NCBI RefSeq assembly: GCF_034718895.1
Contig: NZ_JAYERP010000001.1
Location: forward strand, 3,070,001 to 3,132,500
DNA from: Paenibacillus phoenicis
GTDB taxonomy: Bacteria; Bacillota; Bacilli; Paenibacillales; Paenibacillaceae
Length of the DNA stretch: 62,500 nucleotides
Reading direction: 5' to 3'
The stretch's first letter is position 1, and the number at the start of each line of letters is the position of its first letter. Below the pieces are notes generated by a model that saw nothing but the letters and a program-made list of their open reading frames with translations, made no database searches and was not told the DNA's origin. Below are positions 35,301 through 43,040 of this stretch, one piece after another. A program made the translations under genes and the position numbers.

Positions 35301-35940
35301 CGTCGTTGCCGAGCAAATCCAAAATTTCCGCATCGGTTCCGAAGCCAAGCGCACGCAGCAACACGGTTACCGGAATTTTGCGGGTGCGGTCGATCCGCAC
35401 GTAGATAATATCTTTCGCATCCGTCTCCAACTCGAGCCAAGCGCCGCGGTTAGGGATAACGGTTGCGGTGTACATTTTCTTACCGTTCTTATCCACTTTC
35501 GTACTGAAATAGACGCTAGGAGAGCGAACCAACTGGCTGACAATAACCCGTTCCGCACCGTTAATAATAAACGTACCGGTTTCGGTCATCAGCGGGAAAT
35601 CTCCCATGAACACTTCCTGCTCTTTGACTTCGCCGGTTTCCTTATTAATGAGCCGGACTTTTACCCGAAGCGGCGCCGCATAGGTAACGTCGCGTTCTTT
35701 CGCGTCATCCACCGTATACTTCGGTTCGCCCAGGCTGTAATCGATAAACTCCAACACCAGATTTCCGGTGAAATCCTGAATTGGCGAGATATCTTGGAAC
35801 ATTTCCCGAAGACCTTCTTCCAAGAACCACTCATAGGATTTCTGTTGGATTTCGATCAGGTTCGGTACTTCGAGTATCTCGTTAATTCGCGCATAACTAC
35901 GCCGAGTGCGTCGACCATATTGAACAAGATGTCCTGCCAA
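32395..35940 (-). CDS. rpoB: RNA polymerase subunit beta
   Basis: An 1181-residue catalytic subunit. The start [20 protein letters not shown] follows a TTG at 35940 with GAGGGGTGA about ten bases upstream; an ATG at 35958 lacks a good site. The rifampicin pocket reads [20 protein letters not shown] then [11 protein letters not shown], with the Gln, Asp, His and Ser positions all wild type. The catalytic/nucleotide region [20 protein letters not shown] and [20 protein letters not shown] are intact. The tail is acidic ([12 protein letters not shown]). Confidence 0.98.
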   Translation of the reverse strand: MAGHLVQYGRRTRRSYARINEILEVPNLIEIQQKSYEWFLEEGLREMFQDISPIQDFTGNLVLEFIDYSLGEPKYTVDDAKERDVTYAAPLRVKVRLINKETGEVKEQEVFMGDFPLMTETGTFIINGAERVIVSQLVRSPSVYFSTKVDKNGKKMYTATVIPNRGAWLELETDAKDIIYVRIDRTRKIPVTVLLRALGFGTDAEILDLLGNDEYIRNTLDKDNTDSTEKALIEIYERLRPGEPPTLENAKSLLVARFFDPKRYDLANVGRYKINKKLHIKNRLFNQRLAETLIDTTTGEIIAEAGQMVDRRLLDEILPYLENGVGFKNYHVAGGVLDVDDVPLQTIDVFSPIEDGKVVKVIANRNIDKSVKHITPADIISSISYFINLLHGIGSTDDIDHLGNRRLRSVGELLQNQFRIGLSRMERVVRERMSIQDANVITPQALINIRPVIASIKEFFGSSQLSQFMDQTNPLAELTHKRRLSALGPGGLTRERAGMEVRDVHPSHYGRMCPIETPEGPNIGLINSLSTYARINEYGFIEAPYRWVDPKTGTVTDQVAYLTADEEDNYVIAQANAKLTPDNKFEDEFVIVRYNKQSDNILTMPSSRVDYMDISPKQVVSVATALIPFLENDDSNRALMGSNMQRQAVPLLVPKAPLVGTGMEHKAAKDSGVCIVSKYDGIIERSEANQIWLRRIEVVDGKEVKGDLVKYKLHKFMRSNQGTCINQRPIVKRGDIVKKGDILADGPSTELGELALGRNVVVAFMTWEGYNYEDAILLSEKLVKEDVYTSIHIEEYESEARDTKLGPEEITRDIPNVGEEALRNLDERGIIRVGAEIAAGDILVGKVTPKGVTELTAEERLLHAIFGEKAREVRDTSLRVPHGTDGIVVDVKVFTRENGDELPPGVNQLVRVYIAQKRKISEGDKMAGRHGNKGVVARILPEEDMPFMPDGTPVQVVLNPLGVPSRMNIGQVLEIHLGMAALQMGIHVATPVFDGANEEDVFDTMEEAGMQRNGKTILYDGRTGEPFEREVTVGVMHMIKLAHMVDDKIHARSTGPYSLVTQQPLGGKAQFGGQRFGEMEVWALEAYGAAYTLQEILTVKSDDVVGRVKTYESIVKGENVPEPGVPESFKVLIKELQSLGMDVKILTENEEEIEMKEIDDEDDASSDKLSLNLEGAEVGVE

Positions 35941-36265
35941 CTTAAACTCACCCCTCATGTCTACTCACTTAAAAATACATTGCGAACCCGTGTTTGTGCC
36001 CTTATAATAGACCCATACGGATTCATCCACAAATAAAGAAAAGCCCTTATCGAATGCTTTCGAAAAAAGAGCATCATTTATCCGTGTCTGTTTCTGCTCT
36101 GATGTCCTCATAATCATTAGTTTATCCAAAATGTGCATATTATACGTAGAACGACACATTTTTATGCATTGTTCCCGTAAAACTATTGACATTTCAGCAA
36201 ACTAAAGCCACAGAGGGCATCCTAATGCTGACATTTTATAATAATAACATATCGGATTTGTCAAG
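35941..36265 (-). other. rpoB 5' leader (about 300 bases), no gene
   Basis: A leader between the rpoB promoter and start. A 75-codon frame (35965-36192) begins without a ribosome-binding site and is AT-rich, so I regard it as non-coding. A TATAAT at 36139-36144 could be a second promoter, but the -35 (GCATAA) is poor. No known RNA family was recognised. Confidence 0.6.
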
Positions 36266-36269
36266 TCAA
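36235..36269 (-). promoter_or_regulatory. Overlapping sigma-A promoters of rpoB-rpoC
   Basis: On the minus strand TTGACT (36264-36269) is 17 bases from TATTAT (36241-36246), and TTGACA (36259-36264) is 18 bases from TATAAA (36235-36240). The -35 elements overlap the end of the methyltransferase gene. Confidence 0.7.
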
Positions 36270-36871
36270 CCTTCGTCTTTAACCGCCCGATAAATGCGGT
36301 ACCCCTTGTCCTTGGTCACTTCCACCACTCGGGAAAACAGCGACTCCAACTTCTCCTTCGCCGACGGCGCCCCTTGTTTCTTCTGAATAACCACCCATAA
36401 CGATCCTCCAGAACGCAACCGTTCATAGGCACCTTCAAAAATGGCATGCACCGTAGCTTTACCAGCCCGAATCGGCGGATTGGTCAACACCACGTCGAAC
36501 TTCCGATTCTCTATCGCCGAGAACAAATCGCTTTCCAACACGGTGACGTTGTTCACACCGTTCGCAGCAGCATTCTCTTTCGCTAATTCAACAGCCCGGG
36601 AGTTCACATCGATCATCGTCACATGACCCTTGGTCGCCAGCCTCGCCGCTGCCAGTCCGATCGGTCCATATCCGCAGCCTACATCCAGTACCTCCGCATC
36701 CTCTGGAATATCCATGGCTTCAATTAAGGTACGACTGCCGAAGTCAACGCCTCCCTTAGCAAAAACGCCGGCATCGCTGACGAAGCGGTAGCTTTGCCCC
36801 CGCAACACTGTATCCCAGGTTTTCCGATTATGCGCCGCAGTCGGTTGGCTTGCGTAGTAGTGATCCGCCAT
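36266..36871 (-). CDS. Class I SAM methyltransferase, RsmC/YbxB-like
   Basis: A 201-residue Rossmann methyltransferase. SAM motif I VLDVGCGYGPIG lies at residues 61-72, a MIDVNSRAVELAKENAAANG segment follows, and the catalytic LTNPPIRAGK at 129-138 is the NPP[FYI] motif of N-methyltransferases acting on nucleic-acid bases. Similarity and position (between rplL and rpoB, as ybxB in Bacillus) suggest 16S rRNA guanine-N2 methylation of the RsmC type, but it has only the catalytic domain and the target is not proven. Confidence 0.88.
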   Translation of the reverse strand: MADHYYASQPTAAHNRKTWDTVLRGQSYRFVSDAGVFAKGGVDFGSRTLIEAMDIPEDAEVLDVGCGYGPIGLAAARLATKGHVTMIDVNSRAVELAKENAAANGVNNVTVLESDLFSAIENRKFDVVLTNPPIRAGKATVHAIFEGAYERLRSGGSLWVVIQKKQGAPSAKEKLESLFSRVVEVTKDKGYRIYRAVKDEG

Positions 36872-36967
36872 GTTTTCTTGTTTCCCTCCATTAGCATCTA
36901 GTCATCTATCTGTACTCGTCCCCTATTATATCCATTTCCACATATTCATGTAAGGGGAGAAAGGCAA

Positions 36968-36998
36968 CAAACCCCTTGAATCAAATTCAAGGGGTTTG
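36968..36998 (-). terminator. Terminator after rplL
   Basis: A perfect 14-bp inverted repeat, CAAACCCCTTGAAT / ATTCAAGGGGTTTG, with a 3-base loop, 18 bases after the rplL stop. The following T-run is short, so it may be leaky into the methyltransferase gene. Confidence 0.8.
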
Positions 36999-37016
36999 TG
37001 ATCGAGAAACAAGCTA

Positions 37017-37385
37017 CTACTTCAGTTCTACAGTTGCGCCTGCTTCTTCCAGTTTTGCTTTGATGCTGTCTGCTTCTTCTTTGCCTACTTTTTCTTTCAG
37101 CGGTTTTGGAGCGTTGTCAACCAGGTCTTTGGCTTCTTTCAAGCCGAGGCCAGTGATTTCGCGAACCACTTTGATAACGTTGATTTTGGAAGCACCAGCG
37201 TTAGTCAGGATTACGTCGAATTCGGATTGTTCTTCAGCTGCGCCGCCGCCAGCTGCACCGCCGCCAGCTACAACAACCGGAGCTGCTGCAGTTACGCCGA
37301 ATTCTTCTTCGATTGCTTTAACGAGATCGTTCAGTTCAAGAACGGTCATACCTTTGATTGCTTCCAAGATTGCTTCTTTACTCAT
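37017..37385 (-). CDS. rplL: 50S ribosomal protein L7/L12
   Basis: A 122-residue stalk protein. The N-terminal dimerisation helix hairpin ([20 protein letters not shown]) leads to an Ala/Gly-rich hinge (about residues 34-52) and the C-terminal factor-binding domain [40 protein letters not shown]. It recruits EF-G and EF-Tu. 67 bases after rplJ. Confidence 0.97.
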   Translation of the reverse strand: MSKEAILEAIKGMTVLELNDLVKAIEEEFGVTAAAPVVVAGGGAAGGGAAEEQSEFDVILTNAGASKINVIKVVREITGLGLKEAKDLVDNAPKPLKEKVGKEEADSIKAKLEEAGATVELK

Positions 37386-37452
37386 GGTAGAACCTCCATT
37401 ATATAATAGTTTGTTTGTTGCGAATCAGATAACTTGCATCCGCAAGGCTAAC

Positions 37453-37956
37453 TTACGCGCTTGCTTCTTCTTTCTCGGCAACGGCTTTGACAGCCAGTGC
37501 GAAGTTGCGAACAGGTGCTTGAAGTACGCTGAGGAGCATCGAAAGCAGACCTTCGCGGGAAGGAAGATCCGCGAGCGCTTTGATTTGGTCGACGCCAACA
37601 ACACGGCCTTCAACCACGCCACCTTTAACTTTCAGAGCATCGTTCTTCTTGGCGAATTCGCTCAAGATTTTCGCTGGAGCTACTGCATCTTCCTTACTGA
37701 ACGCGATGGCCGTAGGACCGGTCAACACTTCGTCCAGCTCGGTCAATTCCGCAGCAGCCGTAGCGCGGCGAATGAGCGTGTTCTTCAGCACTTGGAATTC
37801 CACGCCAGCTTCACGAAGCTGTTTGCGGAGTTCGGTAACTTGAGCAACATTCAATCCGCGATAATCCGCAACGACGGTCGTTGCGCTTTCGCGCAATTTG
37901 GACGTTACAGCTTCAACGGCTTCTTGTTTTGCTTGAATGACTTTTGCGTTTGCCAA
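37453..37956 (-). CDS. rplJ: 50S ribosomal protein L10
   Basis: A 167-residue stalk base: [50 protein letters not shown], and the C-terminal helix that binds L7/L12 dimers. The start is a TTG at 37956 exactly eight bases after GGAGG; an upstream GTG overlaps the site. It is preceded by an L10 leader with an internal terminator. Confidence 0.97.
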   Translation of the reverse strand: MANAKVIQAKQEAVEAVTSKLRESATTVVADYRGLNVAQVTELRKQLREAGVEFQVLKNTLIRRATAAAELTELDEVLTGPTAIAFSKEDAVAPAKILSEFAKKNDALKVKGGVVEGRVVGVDQIKALADLPSREGLLSMLLSVLQAPVRNFALAVKAVAEKEEASA

Positions 37957-37984
37957 ACTGCACACCTCCTATTAGATTCATGAG

Positions 37985-38150
37985 CCTCTTGCTACTTCCG
38001 CAAGGCATTGAAAAAAGCCTCCGCAGAATCACGAAGGCTTTGATGGATCATCCGCACACAGCCCAGCTGTGTACAGCGACGTTCTATCACAACACCTCGG
38101 TAGGAAATTAAGCCTCACGGCACCTACTGTCTACGGTAAGCATATTCATA
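37985..38150 (-). ncRNA. L10 leader of rplJ-rplL
   Basis: The minus strand carries the conserved core ACCGTAGACAGTAGGTGCC followed by GGCTTAATTTCCTACCGAGG, in which the GTAGG and CCTAC arms pair, and then a terminator hairpin (38010-38041). This matches the L10 leader family, in which the L10(L7/L12) complex represses or attenuates its own operon. Confidence 0.85.
38010..38041 (-). terminator. Attenuator terminator in the L10 leader
   Basis: Minus strand AAAGCCTTCG then CGGAGGCTTTTTTC: a 10-bp stem with a 9-base loop and a T6 run, between the L10-binding core and rplJ. It would make rplJ-rplL expression conditional on leader folding. Confidence 0.82.
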
Positions 38151-38179
38151 TTTAAGTCTCACTTCAAAACAACTGTTTC

Positions 38180-38208
38180 AGTATACCAAGGCGACACCGT
38201 GGTGTCAA
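38180..38208 (-). promoter_or_regulatory. Sigma-A promoter of rplJ-rplL
   Basis: Minus strand consensus TTGACA (38203-38208), 17-base spacer, extended TGG-TATACT (TATACT at 38180-38185). A dyad GACACC-AC-GGTGTC overlaps the -35 (38193-38206). Confidence 0.85.
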
Positions 38209-38235
38209 TCCCCGTTCCGTCAAGAACGAAAGGTA

Positions 38236-38928
38236 TTATCTGTAAGCAGCTGTATTTACGCGAGCGCTTGGGCCCATGGTCGAAGAAATCGCGATATTCT
38301 TCAAGTAAACGCCCTTCGCAGCGGCCGGTTTAGCCCGGTTCAATGCGTCGATGAGAGCCTTGAGGTTCTCATTCAATTGTTCGGCAGTAAAGGATACTTT
38401 ACCGATTGGCGCATGAATTTGACCCGCTTTGTCCAGACGGTACTCGATTTTACCGGCTTTGATTTCTTGAACGGCTTTCGCTACGTCAAACGTAACTGTG
38501 CCTGCTTTCGGGTTAGGCATAAGGCCTTTACCACCGAGCAGACGGCCGAGTTTACCAACTTCGCTCATCATGTCCGGTGTAGCTACGCAGACATCGAACT
38601 CGAACCAGCCTTGTTGGATTTTGTTGATCATGTCTTGATCGCCGACGAAATCTGCTCCGGCTGCTTCTGCTTCCTTCGCTTTGTCGCCTTTGGCGAATAC
38701 CAATACGCGTTGGGTTTTGCCCGTGCCATGCGGCAGAACAACGACACCACGAACGGCTTGGTCTTGTTTACGAGGGTCTACGCCCAAACGAACTGCAGCT
38801 TCAACGGTTTCGTCGAATTTTGCAGTCGCTGCCTTCTTCACCAGTTCAACGGCTTCCAAAGGCTCATACGTCGCTTCGCTGTCAATCAGCTTAGCGGCTT
38901 CCAGGTATTTCTTACCGTGTTTAGCCAT
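38236..38928 (-). CDS. rplA: 50S ribosomal protein L1
   Basis: A 230-residue L1-stalk protein: [60 protein letters not shown], and the C-terminal [14 protein letters not shown]1 is the autogenous repressor of L11-L1 mRNAs in several bacteria; a motif resembling its binding site lies upstream of both rplK and rplA here. Confidence 0.97.
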   Translation of the reverse strand: MAKHGKKYLEAAKLIDSEATYEPLEAVELVKKAATAKFDETVEAAVRLGVDPRKQDQAVRGVVVLPHGTGKTQRVLVFAKGDKAKEAEAAGADFVGDQDMINKIQQGWFEFDVCVATPDMMSEVGKLGRLLGGKGLMPNPKAGTVTFDVAKAVQEIKAGKIEYRLDKAGQIHAPIGKVSFTAEQLNENLKALIDALNRAKPAAAKGVYLKNIAISSTMGPSARVNTAAYR

Positions 38929-38944
38929 GAATTCGTCCTCCTAT

Positions 38945-38970
38945 GTGGTATTAGCGGAAATTCCTCCCAC
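38945..38970 (-). promoter_or_regulatory. L1-binding-type motif before rplA
   Basis: Minus strand begins GTGGGAGG and ends CCGCTAATACCAC; GTGG pairs with CCAC and an inner GGA with TCC. The same start and end pattern appears before rplK. It lies just upstream of the rplA ribosome-binding site. Confidence 0.6.
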
Positions 38971-39021
38971 TGTTGATGGGTCATATAAACAAGCTTCGCT
39001 CATCTATAAAACTCCATCCGA

Positions 39022-39065
39022 GGATGAAATTTAATCACGTGAATTCAGATTAAGAAATTTCATCC
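39022..39065 (-). other. Stem-loop in the rplK-rplA spacer
   Basis: Minus strand GGATGAAATTTCTTAATC pairs with GATTAAATTTCATCC: 11 plus 4 pairs with a three-base bulge. No clear U-run follows. It lies 13 bases after the rplK stop and may protect or process the mRNA. Confidence 0.6.
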
Positions 39066-39077
39066 ATTCGACCAAGA

Positions 39078-39503
39078 TTAGTCTTGGATCGCGATGCCCA
39101 TGCTGCGGGCAGTACCTTCAACCATACGCATAGCCGCTTCAACGGATGCTGCGTTAAGATCAGGCATTTTTTGCTCCGCGATTTGACGAACGGTGTCGCG
39201 TTTCACGGTAGCCACTTTCTTCTTGTTCGGTTCGCCAGAACCTTTCTCGATCTTCGCTGCAACACGAAGCAGAACGGCCGCCGGTGGAGTTTTGGTGATG
39301 AATGTAAAAGAGCGGTCTTCAAACACCGAAATTTCAACCGGAATGATCAAACCTGCTTGATCGGCAGTACGTGCGTTGAATTCCTTACAGAATGCCATGA
39401 TGTTGACACCTGCTTGACCCAGCGCCGGACCTACCGGAGGTGCAGGGTTCGCTTTCCCCGCAGGAATTTGCAGTTTTACCACTTTGATAACTTTTTTCGC
39501 CAT
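39078..39503 (-). CDS. rplK: 50S ribosomal protein L11
   Basis: A 141-residue protein of the GTPase-associated centre: [20 protein letters not shown] with [20 protein letters not shown] (the proline-rich thiostrepton face), [12 protein letters not shown], and the C-terminal [10 protein letters not shown]. The ATG at 39503 has AAGGAGG eight bases upstream. An L1-type motif precedes it. Confidence 0.97.
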   Translation of the reverse strand: MAKKVIKVVKLQIPAGKANPAPPVGPALGQAGVNIMAFCKEFNARTADQAGLIIPVEISVFEDRSFTFITKTPPAAVLLRVAAKIEKGSGEPNKKKVATVKRDTVRQIAEQKMPDLNAASVEAAMRMVEGTARSMGIAIQD

Positions 39504-39526
39504 GTAAAACACCTCCTTGCCCTAAT

Positions 39527-39560
39527 AGTGGTAAACGGAAGCCTTGCGGCCCCTCCCACT
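39527..39560 (-). promoter_or_regulatory. L1-binding-type motif before rplK
   Basis: Minus strand starts AGTGGGAGGGGCC, has a GCAA tetraloop, and ends TTCCGTTTACCACT. AGTGG pairs with CCACT, and GGGGCC with GGCTTC. This resembles the autoregulatory target of L1 known upstream of L11-L1 operons. Confidence 0.62.
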
Positions 39561-39594
39561 TTGAAACCCTAAGAAACCTTTAGAAGCTGCAAAA

Positions 39595-40128
39595 TTATAT
39601 CTTCTCCACCTGAGAGTAATCCAGCTCAAGCGGGGTTTCTCGTCCAAACATGTTGACGTGAACCTTAACCTTGCTCTTGTCGGTCAGAATTTCCTCAATT
39701 GAGCCTACAAAATTGGCAAATGGACCAACTTTGATGCGCACATTTTCCTTGAGCTCAAATTCGATGACCGGCTTTGGTTCCTCCATGCCCATATGCGCCA
39801 GAATCTGATCCACTTCTTCAGGGAGCAACGGCGTTGGCTTGGAACCGGAACCCGTAGAGCCGACGAACCCGGTGACTCCCGGCGTGTTGCGAACAACATA
39901 CCAAGAATCGTCGGTTTGGATCATTTCCACCAAGACGTAACCGGGGTAAACTTTACGCATGACAGTCTTCTTCTTACCGTCTTTGTTCACCACTTCTTCT
40001 TCCATTGGAACAAGAACGCGGAATATCTTGTCTTCCATGCCCATGGACTCGACGCGTTTTTCCAAATTGGCTTTGACTTTGTTCTCATACCCGGAATAGG
40101 TATGAACGACGTACCATCTTTTTTCCAT
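39595..40128 (-). CDS. nusG: Transcription elongation/antitermination factor NusG
   Basis: A 177-residue protein. The NGN domain has EKRWYVVHTYSGYENKVKAN, YPGYVLVEMIQTDDSWYVVR and NTPGVTGFVG; the C-terminal KOW domain has RIKVGPFANFVGSIEEI. It binds RNA polymerase and stimulates pausing at specific sites in Bacillus. The ATG at 40128 is preceded by AGGTGG. 23 bases after secE. Confidence 0.97.
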   Translation of the reverse strand: MEKRWYVVHTYSGYENKVKANLEKRVESMGMEDKIFRVLVPMEEEVVNKDGKKKTVMRKVYPGYVLVEMIQTDDSWYVVRNTPGVTGFVGSTGSGSKPTPLLPEEVDQILAHMGMEEPKPVIEFELKENVRIKVGPFANFVGSIEEILTDKSKVKVHVNMFGRETPLELDYSQVEKI

Positions 40129-40151
40129 ATCAAGCCACCTAGGGACCCTTC

Positions 40152-40343
40152 TTAAATTATCGCTTCGATCACAGCAGAAATGCCGATGTCCAGAACCCAA
40201 AAATAAATCGCGACAACGGTAATTGTACCGAGCACAATCAGCGTATAATTAGTCAGCTCTTTACGATTAGGCCAGCGAACCTTTTTAAGCTCAGCCCAGC
40301 TCTCAGAGAAAAAAGAAAACAACGACTTGAAACTACGTTTCAT
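40152..40343 (-). CDS. secE: Preprotein translocase subunit SecE
   Basis: A 63-residue short SecE with one membrane segment (TLIVLGTITVVAIYFWVLDI) after an amphipathic cytoplasmic helix ESWAELKKVRWPNRKEL, which carries the conserved KVxWP motif. Partner of SecY. It sits between rpmG and nusG. Confidence 0.95.
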   Translation of the reverse strand: MKRSFKSLFSFFSESWAELKKVRWPNRKELTNYTLIVLGTITVVAIYFWVLDIGISAVIEAII

Positions 40344-40364
40344 GCGCGACTACACCTCCAAGGA

Positions 40365-40514
40365 CTATCTGGTTTCGCGATGAGGAACTTGCTCGTTGCA
40401 GAACTTGCAATATTTCTTCATCTCCATGCGGTCGGGGTGGTTACGCTTGTTTTTCGTTGTCGTGTAGTTTCTTTGTTTGCAATTCGTACAAGCCAACGTA
40501 ATTATTACCCGCAT
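40365..40514 (-). CDS. rpmG: 50S ribosomal protein L33
   Basis: A 49-residue L33: [20 protein letters not shown], then [20 protein letters not shown], ending QVPHRETR. Zinc ligands Cys9, Cys12, Cys36 and Cys39 make it the zinc-binding form. The ATG at 40514 has GGGAGGTG eight bases upstream. First gene of rpmG-secE-nusG, as rpmGB in Bacillus. Confidence 0.95.
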   Translation of the reverse strand: MRVIITLACTNCKQRNYTTTKNKRNHPDRMEMKKYCKFCNEQVPHRETR

Positions 40515-40622
40515 GATGTGCACCTCCCGAAGACATTCTTTAATGAGCTGTCTCTATATTGACCTAAAATCGAATGTTCGCCACCTAAAAAAGGGAAACA
40601 CAAAATTAGGCCTACCTAAAAC

Positions 40623-40651
40623 ACTTTATCATATGGCACAACCCGTGTCAA
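40623..40651 (-). promoter_or_regulatory. Sigma-A promoter of rpmG-secE-nusG
   Basis: Minus strand consensus TTGACA (40646-40651), 17-base spacer, TAAAGT (40623-40628). The leader to rpmG is about 100 bases. Confidence 0.82.
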
Positions 40652-40837
40652 CGAGGCATCCTGCTAATGCTCTACGATTATTTACAGTATAGCTCACGAT
40701 TTTGGAAGATAAACCCTGGGGAGAGAAATCGATGGGGACAACCCTTCAGCAAAGTGAAGGAGAAAAAGCAGATGTATCAAGCGAATCCGTGCGGCTTCGC
40801 CTCTGGTGGGGGAAGTAAAGAACCGTGTCGCCGTGGT
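40652..40837. other. Spacer between sigH terminator and rpmG promoter
   Basis: No gene with family support. On the plus strand a 37-codon frame (40772-40885) has a good GAAGGAG site nine bases upstream, but its 3' part runs through the sigH terminator; it is discussed as a finding only. Confidence 0.5.
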
Positions 40838-40870
40838 AAAAAAAGGGTTCCCTGCAACCAGGTCACCCTT
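40838..40870 (-). terminator. Terminator after sigH
   Basis: Minus strand AAGGGTGACC and GGGAACCCTT pair with a small internal mismatch, loop TGGTTGCA, then TTTTTTT-ACC. It ends the cysE-to-sigH run. Confidence 0.82.
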
Positions 40871-40918
40871 GGGTCTGCTTATTGAATGGTATGTAGCGTT
40901 ATGATGAAAAGAATAAGT

Positions 40919-41569
40919 TCAGATACCGCCGTCGCGAACTTCCAGATAACGCTCCAGCTTGCGCTTGACGCGCTGCAGGGCGTTGTCGATCGATTTGACG
41001 TGGCGATTCAAATCCACCGCGATCTCCTGATAGGACCTTCCGTCCAAATACAGCATAAGCACTTTGCGCTCCAAATCGCTGAGGATCTCGGACATCTTGT
41101 CCTCCAGGCCGGTAAACTCTTCCTGGTTGATGATCAATTCTTCCGGATCGCTCACCTGAGAGCCGCAAATGACGTCGAGCAACGTTCGGTCCGATTCCTC
41201 ATCGTAGATCGGCTTGTCCAAGGAAACGTACGAATTCAGCGGAATATGCTTCTGCCTCGTTGCCGTCTTGATCGCGGTAATGATCTGGCGCGTAATGCAC
41301 AGCTCCGCGAACGCTTTGAACGAAGCAAGCTTATCCCCCCGAAAGTCCCGGATCGATTTGTAGAGTCCGATCATGCCTTCCTGTATGATATCTTCGCGGT
41401 CGGCACCGATGAGAAAATAAGACCTAGCCTTAGCGCGCACGAAGCTCCGATACTTGTTGATCAAGTATTCCAACGCTTCACTGTCGCCTTCCCGAACCGC
41501 CTCGACAATGTCTTCGTCACTTTGGATCTCATAGTCAAACCTTACCCATGTATCGAGTTTGACACTCAC
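40919..41569 (-). CDS. sigH: RNA polymerase sigma factor SigH (Spo0H)
   Basis: A 216-residue transition-state sigma factor that starts sporulation and competence genes. Region 2 reads YLINKYRSFVRAKARSYFLI, then DREDIIQEGMIGLYKSIRDF (core binding and -10), and region 4 is a C-terminal helix-turn-helix (RSYQEIAVDLNRHVKSIDNA). The start is a GTG at 41569, eight bases after GGAGG; another GTG lies one codon upstream. Its own promoter lies 60 bases upstream. Confidence 0.95.
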   Translation of the reverse strand: MSVKLDTWVRFDYEIQSDEDIVEAVREGDSEALEYLINKYRSFVRAKARSYFLIGADREDIIQEGMIGLYKSIRDFRGDKLASFKAFAELCITRQIITAIKTATRQKHIPLNSYVSLDKPIYDEESDRTLLDVICGSQVSDPEELIINQEEFTGLEDKMSEILSDLERKVLMLYLDGRSYQEIAVDLNRHVKSIDNALQRVKRKLERYLEVRDGGI

Positions 41570-41627
41570 CACAAATCCCTCCGGCCGCAACGCACGGTTC
41601 CCCGTCACTCATTCAAGTAATACGAAC

Positions 41628-41657
41628 AGTATATATGAAGGTGCATACTAGCGTCAA
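41628..41657 (-). promoter_or_regulatory. Sigma-A promoter of sigH
   Basis: Minus strand TTGACG (41652-41657), 18-base spacer, TATACT (41628-41633), in the 161-base gap after rae1. In Bacillus the equivalent promoter is repressed by AbrB; the surrounding AT-rich stretch would allow that but shows no proof. Confidence 0.7.
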
Positions 41658-41730
41658 CCGCAAAAGTACCAAAAGATGTAAAGTCGAACTTTGTCAAGGG
41701 TATATGGTAGCAGAACTCGAGAATGCCCTT

Positions 41731-42252
41731 TCATTCCCTACGCCATCGTTCAAACAACTGTCTCAGCTCCGGACTTAGCTTGGCATCCAGCGTATTGCGG
41801 CTGGAATTGGCGCTGCGCTCAGCGATTTTGGCCTGGATTTCCTTCTCGCTTTGCTCCACCTGGATCAAGAGTTCCCTGGCCGAAATCCGCAGTGCGCCCT
41901 GTCCAAAAATCACATGCTGCTCCACCATATCGCTCGTGGCAACATAGATTTGCCGGCGACGGTGGCTCAGCTCGCCGACCAGCCGTTCAATGCATTCGTC
42001 CGCCGTTTCCTTCTCCTTGGTGAATACCAGCTCCACCTTGTTTTGGGTATAGGACTTTCCCAGCCCCGGAACCCGATAAGCATCAAAGACGACGATCACC
42101 TTTCTCCCGGAAAAAGCTTGATAATCGGCGAGCCGCTCAAGCAGCCTGTCCCTTGCGGCTTGCAGATCCCGCTTGGACAGTTCCGCCAGCTCGGGCCAGC
42201 CGCCGATCATATTGTATCCGTCAACCAATAGCACATCGCGCACATCGCGCAT
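41731..42252 (-). CDS. rae1: NYN-domain ribosome-associated endoribonuclease Rae1 (YacP)
   Basis: A 173-residue NYN/PIN-like nuclease: VLLVDGYNMIGGWPEL with the first acidic residue, VIVVFDAYRVPG, KEKETADECIERLVGEL and VATSDMVEQHVIFGQGA, which together form the acidic pocket. Bacillus Rae1 cleaves mRNA in the ribosomal A site. The ATG at 42252 lies 4 bases after the rlmB stop, with AAGGAT upstream inside rlmB. Confidence 0.9.
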   Translation of the reverse strand: MRDVRDVLLVDGYNMIGGWPELAELSKRDLQAARDRLLERLADYQAFSGRKVIVVFDAYRVPGLGKSYTQNKVELVFTKEKETADECIERLVGELSHRRRQIYVATSDMVEQHVIFGQGALRISARELLIQVEQSEKEIQAKIAERSANSSRNTLDAKLSPELRQLFERWRRE

Positions 42253-42256
42253 GCCT

Positions 42257-43009
42257 TTATCCTTCAGCGCGTCGTCTGCGCAGCACTTCGTACATAATGA
42301 CCCCGGCGGCAACCGAGGCGTTCAGGGAATTGAGCCGTCCGTTCATCGGGAGCTTGACCAGGACGTCGCACGTTTCCCGAACGAGGCGCCCCATACCTTT
42401 GTTCTCATTGCCGATGACGATCGCCACCGGCCCAGTCAGCACGTTGCCGCTGCGGTACATCTCTTCTTTTGCGCCTACGTCTGTACCAACGATCCATACG
42501 CCTGCTTCCTTCAATTGCCCCATGGTCTGAACCAAATTCGTTACTCGTGCCACGGGAACGTACTCCACCGCTCCGGCCGAGGTTTTCGATACGGTGGCAG
42601 TCACCGCCGCCGAGCGGCGTTTAGGAATGATCACTCCATGCACCCCGGTACACTCTGCCGTCCGGAGAATCGAGCCCAGATTATGCGGGTCTTCGATCTC
42701 GTCCAGAATCAGCAAGAAAGGCGGTTCCCCGCGTTCCTGCGCACGGGCTAGCAAATCGTCCACTTCCGCGTAGGCGTAAGGGGCAACTTGAGCGACCACG
42801 CCCTGATGCTGCAAGCCCGGCGCCATTTGGTCCAGCTTGCGCTTGTCCACAAATTGCACGACAATGCCGTGTTTTTTCGCTTCAGCCACGATCGGCTGGG
42901 TGAGATGCTTCTGGGCGCCTTCGGCTACCCATATTTTATTGATTGTGCGGCCAGCATGCAGCGCTTCAAGCAGCGAATGCTTGCCGCCAATCCATTCTTG
43001 TTCCTCCAT
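42257..43009 (-). CDS. rlmB: 23S rRNA 2'-O-methyltransferase, RlmB/TrmH family
   Basis: A 250-residue SPOUT methyltransferase. An N-terminal substrate domain (GGKHSLLEALHAGRTINKIW) precedes the knotted domain: ILDEIEDPHNLGSILRTAEC (motif 1), VAIVIGNENKGMGRLV (motif 2), and VKLPMNGRLNSLNASVAAGV (motif 3). Probable target is the conserved G near position 2251 of 23S rRNA. The ATG at 43009 follows GGAGG by six bases; upstream in-frame sequence has no site. Confidence 0.93.
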   Translation of the reverse strand: MEEQEWIGGKHSLLEALHAGRTINKIWVAEGAQKHLTQPIVAEAKKHGIVVQFVDKRKLDQMAPGLQHQGVVAQVAPYAYAEVDDLLARAQERGEPPFLLILDEIEDPHNLGSILRTAECTGVHGVIIPKRRSAAVTATVSKTSAGAVEYVPVARVTNLVQTMGQLKEAGVWIVGTDVGAKEEMYRSGNVLTGPVAIVIGNENKGMGRLVRETCDVLVKLPMNGRLNSLNASVAAGVIMYEVLRRRRAEG

Positions 43010-43040
43010 CGGAATCCTCCTATGCAATGGTAACGCGTTG

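Noticed and set aside
35965..36192. A 75-codon frame in the rpoB leader
   Set aside because: No ribosome-binding site and no recognisable domain; it lies downstream of the rpoB promoters in what looks like untranslated leader.
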